This document shows, in pieces, positions 12,134-22,500 of a stretch of 64,000 nucleotides of DNA; the stretch's first letter is position 1; each line of letters begins with the position of its first letter. Made by a program: the position numbers and the translations under genes. Where the stretch lies: positions 6,553,792-6,617,791 of the forward strand of contig NC_020168.2 in the NCBI RefSeq assembly GCF_000224145.3. The letters are read 5' to 3'. This DNA is from Ciona intestinalis (Eukaryota; Chordata; Ascidiacea; Phlebobranchia; Cionidae). The notes under the pieces are model-generated. The model was given only the letters and a program-made list of their open reading frames with translations. It had not been told where the DNA came from and did no database searches.

Positions 12134-14121
12134 TTTATTGCGTTAGCAGGAAGACGAATTAGAAAATAAAATTATACAGGAATTATGAAATTACAGAAGT
12201 AACAATCTCATTTTTAATATTTCAGATCATTTAGTCTAGAAAAATAAATATTTTTGTACTTTTTTGCTCCACAACACAAGTGTAAATAAATTACATTAAT
12301 TCAGCCGAATTTCTTTATTCCGCTACATAAGCGTACCTATGCCACGAATCTGCAATATGTTAGCATGACGCAATCTTCAGAAATTACATTTAACTGTACG
12401 TCTGTACCTATATGAATAGTATATACAGATAAAACATTACACTGCACTAATGTCTAAACTAACATTTTATTCATATTATTTTTGTAAAACAGCTAAAAGC
12501 GTTGGTTTTCACCGATGCAGTCTGCAAATTGCGCAAACAAGAGCAATGTTACCACATAGATCAGCTGTACGATGCTAACACGTAAACACATACGGTGGCG
12601 TCGTGGCGCCTTTAAAATATGGGGTCGTTTAAATCGCCACGTTTTGCAGCTGAGTTTTTGGAATGAGAGTTTCCAGTAATATAATTTGAGAAGCTGTCAC
12701 AACATTAGATTTAGAAATCGTTACAGAGATTCTGTTTACAGTAAAATAAAGGCGCATTGTGCAATCAAATAATGAAAACGATGAACTTTCGTACACATTT
12801 CAAGCCTATTTAACACAGAATGTAAATTTGCTATAAAATTCATAATTTTGCCTGAAAAATGGTCCAAATTATTAGTTTGAACTTAAACATTTGAAACGAT
12901 TTATTATGGTTATGCCTTGATACACATGATTGGTGGTGAATAGCGCCGCTGCCAGGGACGCCAAACGCAAGAACAGCTGAGAACGTCTGTCTCACTTTCT
13001 GGTGATAGATTTTAGCTATCAACTGACAACTTCTATAGCATAGGTCTTATGCTGTTACTATTATAGTAGAAAGGAGATATTAAATTTTATCATAACTGTG
13101 ATTTGAACGAGGTATATACGCAATACGCACGTAAGCATAGTATTTAGAATATTTTATATAGTATTATGGGCAATTGAACACAAAATTTAAGTTACATTTA
13201 GATGTGTGAGTTGGTATAGTGGGGTTATAACTTAAAAAACATCAGTTTTTGGCATAACTTCTTGCTTAAAAAAATCAATTTAACACAAATGAATATATAT
13301 TATTTAAATATTTTCCATTTTGGTCTGTTTAATTAAAGTCCACAATGCTGATAATTAAAAAAAATATTAAACATCATAATTTTATTCCTGCTTTATTGTG
13401 TATTTATATGTTTAAGTGACACCCATTGTGTATAGTTTAAATGTTATTCTTCTCGTTCTTATTATTGTTGGAGTTTAAATACTCCGAATAGGTGGGCAGA
13501 CACAAAGCATCTTTTCTTTATGGGGAAATTTGATACGCTTTCCATTGTTAGCCATAGTATGTGAGGTGTATGTGTCTCTTATTAGCTGCTGAGAGTGAGA
13601 AGGAATAAAACAAGGTCATTTTTCCTGTTGTGTGTGTTGCCCCTTTAAAAACATATATTTATATAACAAGTAGACTACGTATGCTGCCCTGTGTTTGTTT
13701 GTCCTTTTTATTAACAATTTATGAAAAGGTTACTACAGTTAAGCAAAAATTAAAATAGGATATTACAGTGTGTGTTGCACCTTTAAAAATATATATTTAT
13801 ATAACAAGTAGACTGCGTATGTGCCGCTTTGTGTGTGTTTTAATATTGACTGTTGTATTTTAAGATAGACTGCTAAAGTAAATAGTACAAAGTCTAGTTT
13901 AGAGTTATGGTACAAAGGTGGAGTTTCCGATTTCGCAAACTATATTTTTTCCATTTTTAATTTTAGTTTATGAAAGGTGTCTACAGTTGTGGTAAACTTT
14001 TAAAATGGTTTTAAAATAGAAAATTTCAAAGAGCAATTGTGATAGGATAAAGTTTAACGTTAACTTTTTATGTACAGAGTAGTTTCAATTTGTAAATACT
14101 TGAGTTTGTTAATATTTAAAC
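12134..14121. other. Divergent intergenic region
   Basis: Spacer between the 5' ends of TMEM263 (minus) and the coiled-coil gene (plus), so it should hold both promoters. No gene-like frame is supported. The part near the plus-strand gene contains a duplicated segment listed separately. A pyrimidine-rich run and AG at about 14063-14080 could be a cis- or trans-splice acceptor for the 14122 gene; this is only a possibility. Confidence 0.5.
13626..13825. repeat. Direct repeat upstream of coiled-coil gene
   Basis: A segment of about 60 bp (GTGTGTGTTGC, CTTTAAAAA, ATATATTTATATAACAAGTA) occurs at about 13626-13686 and again at 13769-13824, some 143 bp apart, with only a few differences. The sequence following each copy (ATTTATGAAAAGGT at 13719; TTTATGAAAGGTGT at 13968) also recurs, suggesting local tandem duplication of promoter-proximal DNA. 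Confidence 0.7.
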
Positions 14122-15960
14122 ATGCCTTCCCACCTTGGGCATGGAATGAATGTTCCTTACTTGGATCGGTCACCTAAAGCACAAACAGATTACCACACAG
14201 TGACTAATCTTCCATTTGAAATCAAACCAAAAGTTACTTTTCGATATGAAATAATGAACAGGCCCACTAGTGTTAACTTACCATTTCTATTAAAATCAAA
14301 AGAAGCGAAAAGTCCGAGATCTTCAGTAATGGGGTTCACATCGAATGATAAAGAAATGCAGGACCAGGAATTCAAGCAAAGTGGAATCGAATACGCAAAG
14401 TTTTTAAAGGAACATGAAAGAACACTTGGACCTGTTGGGTTCCTAGATTCGAAACGGTACACGCACACTTTTAATGTAAAATCTGCTGCTTCTTCGCCAA
14501 GGACCAATATTGGGATGAAGAGTGATAAAGAACCAGCGACTGTTGTTGCGTTGACAAATCGGATCGCTGCAGATCAAAAGGAATTCGATAAAAGGATGAA
14601 AGTCATCGAGGATCATATGTGGCAGCATAAGCAGGAGGAAAGGGGATTGAAAAGAGTGGAAGGTGATGTCACAAAGAAGAAGAGGGGAGTACTTCGGATG
14701 ATGAGAGAGTTTGAGAATTCAATGAGTAAGAAGATGCTGGAGGAAGAAAAGAGGTTGAATGAATCAATCGAGCACACTAAGAAGATAAGAGCAGAGGCGG
14801 TGCATGCTAAGGAGGAAGGGAGAAAGAGAAAGATCACTAAAACTCATTCGGATTTGCAGCAAACTAAAGATAAACTTCGGAAGAATGTTCTTCTAGTTAC
14901 GGATGCAGAGCGACAATATAGAGCAAAATTAACTGAGCTTGAGCTGAGGAAAGATCAGATGCAAAAGTTGACTCGAGAGTTCGAAGATCGGCTGAAGAGG
15001 AAGGAGACGGAGAGATATAACCTTGCGAAGGAACTTTCAAACCTCGCAATCCAGATGAACATGGAATCAATGAAAGGAAGGATTGCCGATGCAGAGTTTA
15101 AGAGGCAGGATCGGGTGCAGGCTCAGAAATATATCAACGATGATAAAGCTCATCAAGCAGAGCTCGATAAAAAAATTAGGCGATCAGAGAGCGTTTATCG
15201 ATCGTCAGAAAACAGACGAAGACAAGCCAGTGCGCATTTGTCTGACAGGAAAGCTCATCTTTCGGAACGGAGCCGTGAAGGAGACAGGAGGGTTACAGAT
15301 AATAGGAACTTGGTAGAGGGCAACATCGCTGCCCAGAAGAAGCTACAAGAAGCAGCGGAGGCTGCGGAGTTGGATAAGAGGAAGAAGGAATATCAGAGGA
15401 ACGTGCAAGCCCATGTTGTGAGGAAGCAAGTCGCGCTGAGGAAAGTTCAAACTGCGAGGCAAAAGTCGGCGCAAGAAAGGACAGAGAATTGGGAGAAAGT
15501 GTTTGATCAGAATCACCGCGAGTTCGTAAGAAAGAGGAATGATGATCTCCTCCGCACTTTTACGAGGATCGTCCAACGTGATAATGAGATTGACCATCAG
15601 CTTTATCAGAAGTGTCGGCAGCATGAGTATGGCAGGAAGAGCCAGGAGCAATCGGTGAGGAAATTGGAGGAACAGTTTGTGAAAAGTCGGGGAAAAAATG
15701 CTGGGAAGGTGAGGGAAGCGATCAAAGAAGCTGATGAGAAAGAAAACAGGCTTAAGAAGAAGTTGACTACGGCTCAAGCCCAACTTATTCAAGCTCAGAA
15801 CCAACGTAGCACAGCTGAGTGGATGTTGAGAAAATACAGAGGAGCAGCAAAAGAGACGGAGTTGGTACAGAATGAGCTGATGCGGGAAAATAAACGACTC
15901 CTGAAGATCGGATCACGAACTGATACTTACCTTGAACAACAAGCAGTCCCTGCCTTGTAA
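14122..15960 (+). CDS. Intronless 612-residue coiled-coil protein
   Basis: A single open frame from ATG 14122 to TAA 15960. Residues 1 to ~140 are not coiled-coil and contain Pro-rich, basic and Ser-rich parts. From ~145 to ~595 the sequence is rich in Glu, Lys, Arg and Gln with heptad-like spacing, typical of a long alpha-helical coiled coil, and the end (LEQQAVPAL) is not charged. There is no signal peptide or membrane segment. Charge-rich proteins of this type are common among axonemal and centrosomal proteins, but I recognise no specific family. All other long genes here are split by introns, so the lack of introns is notable and could mean a retrocopy that became a gene. It is convergent with the EGF-ZP gene. 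Confidence 0.9.
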   Translation: MPSHLGHGMNVPYLDRSPKAQTDYHTVTNLPFEIKPKVTFRYEIMNRPTSVNLPFLLKSKEAKSPRSSVMGFTSNDKEMQDQEFKQSGIEYAKFLKEHERTLGPVGFLDSKRYTHTFNVKSAASSPRTNIGMKSDKEPATVVALTNRIAADQKEFDKRMKVIEDHMWQHKQEERGLKRVEGDVTKKKRGVLRMMREFENSMSKKMLEEEKRLNESIEHTKKIRAEAVHAKEEGRKRKITKTHSDLQQTKDKLRKNVLLVTDAERQYRAKLTELELRKDQMQKLTREFEDRLKRKETERYNLAKELSNLAIQMNMESMKGRIADAEFKRQDRVQAQKYINDDKAHQAELDKKIRRSESVYRSSENRRRQASAHLSDRKAHLSERSREGDRRVTDNRNLVEGNIAAQKKLQEAAEAAELDKRKKEYQRNVQAHVVRKQVALRKVQTARQKSAQERTENWEKVFDQNHREFVRKRNDDLLRTFTRIVQRDNEIDHQLYQKCRQHEYGRKSQEQSVRKLEEQFVKSRGKNAGKVREAIKEADEKENRLKKKLTTAQAQLIQAQNQRSTAEWMLRKYRGAAKETELVQNELMRENKRLLKIGSRTDTYLEQQAVPAL

Positions 15961-16528
15961 ATTTCCATCCTTGTTTAGGTTATTGTTGTAAATAATGTTA
16001 CTGTGAGAACATAATTACCTACATAACAGTGTATATTGTTTTAACTTTCCTGCTTTATTTGCACATCCATAAAAATTAATTACCTTTTTGCGAACAATTT
16101 GCACTTATTTTTATTAAATATTTTCTCTAAAATATATGTGTGTTTTAACAAACTATTTGTACAGAAATATCTCACAAGTGGTTTGACCCACAGCCTAGGC
16201 TAGCACACGTGGTGGTAGCAAGCAGTTAATTTGATTTAAGCAGCCAGTTTGAATAAAAGTTATTTTTTGTTTGGATTACGATTTAGTTTTATAAGAATTG
16301 ATTTATTGTTAAGACCTCTTACAATATTTAATTTAGAATCATATTTTTATTCTACTTTAAAATCTATCTTATTGCTTTAGTGTTACGCTAGGGTCTAAGA
16401 ACATTTTAAATTTAAAATTAGTGGTAAATACTGGCCATTCTAAACTACCAACACACCACCAGTACAAGCATATGAACCATTGGATGAATGTATTGCACAA
16501 CAACAAATATAAATAAATAACAAAAAAA
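15961..16528. other. Convergent 3' spacer with two poly(A) signals
   Basis: A plus-strand AATAAA at 16252-16257 can serve the coiled-coil gene. A minus-strand AATAAA (TTTATT at 16302-16307) can serve the EGF-ZP gene. If used, the two 3' UTRs would nearly touch or overlap. No coding sequence is seen. Confidence 0.45.
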
Positions 16529-19500
16529 TTATTTCGGGGTAATATTAGCTGTAGCGCAACGTCGACGACATAATCTCCATATAATGGCCACTAGGAGTGC
16601 TACAACGAACAGAGATAAGGAGACGATTCCAACAACGAACCAAACATATTCAGTTTGTAAACCTAAAGAATTAATGAAAGTTTAATATAGGCCACTCAGT
16701 GAATCTAAATTCTACTGTTATTGATTAATGTGGTTAATTAACCTTGTTTGCCAATCTTAATAAAAGGAAAGACTACTAAACATAAATCAAACAAAAAACT
16801 AAATGTGCCAACTGCCTTTTTAATCTATTGTGGTCACAAAGCGAGGAAGAAAGTCACGACCCCCAAAACCACCTGTCTGTGTCATTGTATACGAAACCAT
16901 ATACAAAATAAACCACTCACCAAACTCAGTTGGATCCGATTGATCCAGCACCCCATAAAGTCGTGAATTTCTGCTCCAAACATCACCTAGTGGAGCAAAT
17001 CTATCTCCCTCCCACACTTCTAGGATGTCTCCTCCCTGCTCTCCTGGGATCACAGAGATAGGACCAACCACTGCATCCAATTCAGCATCATTGATTGATC
17101 TCTTTCTCCTTGAGGGACATTTCATGATCCCAGATCCAGAAGAACATTCCTAGGGGGAGGAGAGGAAAAGGGTTTTTATATATACATGTATGTTAAGGTT
17201 TTATAAAAACTCTAATGATGTAGCCATCAAGGGTGCTAACATCTTTGAATCCCATTTGATTTACCCAACAAAAAAATTATATTCTTTAAGGGTGAGGTCT
17301 TCATTGAGGCACACCTGAGACTTAGGGTGTAGGTCTATTAGCCCAGCACCCAAACACCCAGGGTGCTAGACCAAACTCTGGCAGTTTATATACCAGTAAC
17401 AAATAAATTGCCCTCCAATTACCTGCAGTTGTTCATTAGAACACAGAAGAAGTCTTATATGTATGAATATCGTTCGGCAGTTTGAGCTTGATGAAATGGG
17501 AAGTTGAAACGAGACACACGCTGGCACTGTTGAGTTATTTGTGTTGCCGGTGGTTACTGACATGGAGATCCCAGAACCCACTGAACAACTGAAATAGAAA
17601 GTACATTAGTTTGGGCACGAACATTGCACAAAAGTTCCAACAGTTAAACCTTGGCAAAAAATAGTCTGATTTTAAAGAAGATCAAACTAAACATACTTTA
17701 AGTTTAAATCATTATTAAAAATATTGGGGCACAACAAGGGAATTTTTAGAACAAAACACAAAATTAGCCTAAAATATAACTTACCCTTGGTGTATTAATT
17801 GAATGGCCGAACCAGAGTCTTGGTATCGAGAACAAGATAAATACATTTCCTTCACTGTGATGGTGGTTTGGTTGCGGATGAATGCCTGGAAGTATATGGT
17901 GTGTACCTTATGCTCACTGTCAAGTTATAACAGGAGTGTCTTTTAAACACCAGACACACATGGTGTATTCATACACCTCATGTTAACTGTTGAGTTATAA
18001 CATGGGTGTCTTCTTATACACCAGACACCCATATGGTGTATTCATGCACCTCATGCTCGCTGTCGAGTTATAACACGAGTGTCTTCTTATACACCAGACA
18101 CACATGGTGTATTCATACACTTCATGCTCGCTGTCGAGTTATAACATGAGTGTCTTCTTATACACCAGACACACATGGTGTATTCATACACTTCATGCTC
18201 ACTGTCAAGTTATAACATGAGTGTCCTCTTATACACCATACGCGCATGGTGTATTCATACACATCATGCTCACTGTCGAGTTATAACATGGGTGTCTTCT
18301 TATACACCAGACACGCATGTTGTATTCATGCACCTCCTGCTAACTGATGAGTTATAAATAACAAATAACTCTTATACACCATACACAAACACGGCAATCT
18401 ACTGTAATACACTGCAAGCCTGCTGTCGAATTATAACATAGGACGAAAGTGTAACTGCTTGAATGAAACAAAGTACTACACTAGCCAAAAACAGCTGTAT
18501 ATTTGAAAACAAAACCAGTATCCACAAACTTTGTAATATTGGTTGTACTAACAGATAGATGAACCTGGTCACCAACTGTATATGCTGCTCCATCATTCAA
18601 TGAATGTTGAGTAGGACAAGCAGACGGGCAAGATTTAATTCGACAAATATTCACAACGGCTTCAAAGTTTCCGTACTCGGTGATGTTCTGCATGCTTACG
18701 TTTACTCTGGAACAAAATGATTCACATTAATGTAGACATAGACGTAGGATGTTGAGTCTATGGAATCCTACAGTTTAAAAGAATGCCAAAATAGGATAGT
18801 TTTTGCTAGTTTTGTCACAGTGCCCCATTGATATAAAACATAAAAGAAGAAGTTTACCACTATATAACGACACCTGTCACTGTCAAAAACAATGGCAAGC
18901 ACCATAGGCCTTAATCTTATTGTTTAAAAAAGATTAAAGGACTCTTGTATTTTGAGATCTAATGTTACAATACTAATGGCACAGCACTTTTGAATTGCAG
19001 GAAATAAAAAAAAATCTTAGTAGTAAAATAAGAACTTACACAGGTTGAAGTGACATCACCACACTGTATTCACTCGAGTAGATGCACGTGAACTGTATCA
19101 CCGGTACCGGCATGTCAAAGTTACCGGATAGATGTCGGTTGATCCAGATTTTGTTGGTAAACGATACAAGGTCGGTGTTATAAGTTTGTTTTGTCCCACA
19201 GTCGTTAAATGGAAGGTTGAGTTTGAAGATGTAACTGCCGTTGACTAAAGTTCCTTGGCAGATATTGTTAGAGTCGTGTTGTTCTGATATACTGGCAGAT
19301 ATGTACATGTAACTGTTGCGAAGTTTGGCGTCAAATTCAAGGTAGAATTGTTGGGAAATTGAAATTTGAATTTCGTTTTTGTTGCAGTTCAAGATTGGGA
19401 TAGCTGGAACAAAAACCATAAATAAACATAAAAAAATAATCTTCGAAGAAATTAAATAAATAGGAATACAGATTGCTGTATATTTAACGGAAGTTTTATT

Positions 19501-22500
19501 TTACATGTGCTACCTTCATATTACATTGATCGGAAAATAATGGGATGGAAACTAAATTTGCTCGAACAGCTATGTATAAGTTTAAACATAACAAACCAAA
19601 TAAAACTGGATTGTTTTAATGGAACCAATTATATCTTGCATATTTGTGCTGTTAGGCCAGATCTTACCTATTGTGCAATTCTTTCCAATGAATCCATTTC
19701 CCCCACGACATATGTATCCCATCTCATGTGTTAATGATGGTATACATACACAGTCATTCTTGCAAGGTTTGGTGTAACAGACACTGGTGTTTGAATATGG
19801 GATGGGTTTGTCACACAAGGTACCGGTGTAGTCATTCGTACATTTGCATCTAAACAAACAATAATTGCGGTGAAACGCAAGTGTATATAAACAACAGTAA
19901 TAACCTCATTTTATGCGTATGTACTTAAAACAACGTTTAAAAAAAATCACAATTTTCAACCAATGCTCTTTTATTTACTTCATTCTTAGCGTGTTGTAAT
20001 GACTGTTATTTTAACTTTTAATTTTATTTTTCTTCGCTACGTTAACTTAACTTGACCTTTGTTAGTGATCCAAGGGATAAAACAATTATTTATGTATTAT
20101 ATATTTTGTCATATAATTCTCATTGTGCTTGCTTTTCACAACGTGACCACTCCTATAATTCATTAAATATGACATCATTATGACATCACAAATACTTTAA
20201 ATTCACCTGAACCCAGTCACAAGATCACTAACACATGTAGCTTCATTCTTGCATGGAAGTTGTAGGCATGAGGTTGGTTGTGGAACCGCTTCAACTGATC
20301 TTCCTGTTTTAATGCACCTTGCTGGTCCACTGGTGGTGTGGAATATATAGGTTATTATGGAACAGCTGGTTTTGCAATGCAATTATACTGGTCAATGTTA
20401 ATTAAATAAGCTAGACAAGTCTAAATACATTTTTTTATACAATTAGGGCTGGCAACATTCCCAGGCCCTAAAGTTTTTAAGTTTGGCTTTTCTAAAAGTT
20501 TATTGGATCAGGCAAAGCAGCATTTGTGAATTAACTTTTAACATTTCACTAAAACAGCGCCCCATCGGCCCTTTGTCATTAAAAAGGAATAAAATAAGAT
20601 TCCGAAACATTTTAATTTGCATTTCTCCCTTACCTCCCAATCTTCATACATCTTTTGTGTCCTCTACACGGAGGATGACACTCCTTCTCTTTATCAGGAT
20701 ACCCGGAGGATTCATCTGTGTCTTGCATCTCACATCTTCTACCAAACCATCCTTCGTCACATTGACATCTGTGGAAACATAATTGGCTAGTAAGCAGTGG
20801 TGTAGAAGTATAATGAATGCATCTTACTTGAAACCATATCGGGTATCCATACACCTTCCATTAACACAAGATTCAGATTCACAGCCTCTTGGTGGTTGCA
20901 TGCATTGAGGAGCTCCTCTGTAATGTAACATGTGCTAGACAGTTTAAGATAAATTAATATCTGTAGTATAGTGAGGCGTGGTAACTCTCGAACACAAGGG
21001 TATGAAACAGAACACTCATCTTATATTACTGTTATAACCTAGCCACTAGAATAAATAAGTTATACGTTCAAGCTTAACCATTACACAGTAGTTTTATCTT
21101 TACCTTTCCCTCCTTCCTCTTCCCCTAACACATCTGCTTGGTGGTTCACATGGTGGGTGGCACTCATTATCTCCTTCGTTGCCATTGTGGCCGTCACCAT
21201 TATGTCCGTCACCATTGCCATTATGGCCGTCGCCATTTCCATTGTGGCCGTCGCCATTTCCATTGTGGCCGTCGCCATTTCCATTGTGGCTGTCGCCATT
21301 GCCATTGTGGCCGTCGCCATTGCCATTGTGGCCGTCACCATTGCCATTGTGGCCGTCACCATTTCCATTGTGGCCGTCACCATTGCCATTGTGGCCGTCA
21401 CCATTGTTTTTGTGGCCATCGCCATCGTGACCATCATCATTATCTTTACTACGCTCGCAGTGATGACCAAACCATCCTTCATCACAATCGCACCTAAAAT
21501 TAAATGGAAACACTGGTGGCAACAAAGCACAGATAAACACAAATATTAAATATAAGCTCCAACTACACATAAGGAGGCAAATGACATATTGTGTTGTGGA
21601 TTACAGAAACTACAGATCTTAGAGATGGGAAAACAATTGTTTGAAAAATTTTAATTGGGTTGCCAAACGCACCTAAGAAAAAAGTAGGGCACAGTTTTAA
21701 ACAAACAATTGTTTGAAAAGTTTAAATTGGGTTGCCAAACGCACCCAAGACAAAAGTAGGACACATTTTTAAACATAAACATATGGCTACGGGAATCAGT
21801 AATCATTCTAAATTTCATCAGTAAAATTAAATAAAGGCGTTATGTTAAAATACATGGAGGTCGAAACTACTCTACCTTGGATACAGATGAGTGAGATCAC
21901 AAACTCCATGAGAAGAGCAAAGTTCATTGGAGCAATCTTCCTCATCAAATATAACACAATCAGATTCACTTCTGGGGTTAAACAGGTGTATTTTAAAATA
22001 ATAATTTAATTTATCGGAAACATACAGATTCAATTATATATGGGTGAGGTGTATACTATAAAATGAACAAAAAATAGAAAGAAAACATTGTCCATCATAT
22101 TATTTATAATATATTCCCATATTAACAAATAATTTCCCATCTTACCCCACCCTACAAAAACAATGTCCATACCTGTCCCAACGAAAAATAGAATGAAAAC
22201 AATGTCCTATCTTATCATTTACAATATATTTCCATATTAACAAATAATTTCCCATCTTACCCCACCCTACGAAAACAATGTCCTAACCTGTCCCACCCTA
22301 CATGTATCATAAAACAACAACCTTTCATTAAAAACACATTTTTTTCCATTCTCGCATGGTGGGTCACAATCATGTGCGATGAGGTTTCTATTCATTTCGC
22401 AGTGATGACCAAACCAACCTTCATAGCAAACACATCTAAAAATAAAATGAAACACATCTGAAAATAAAATGAAAACACTGAAACACATCTGAAAATAAAA

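Noticed and set aside
21138-21549. Plus-strand open frames of 83-130 codons rich in His/Cys/Arg, Ala/Ile/Val or Pro/Leu/Trp
   Set aside because: Antisense shadows of the coding GDGHNGN repeat; only the minus-strand frame joins the EGF motifs in phase.
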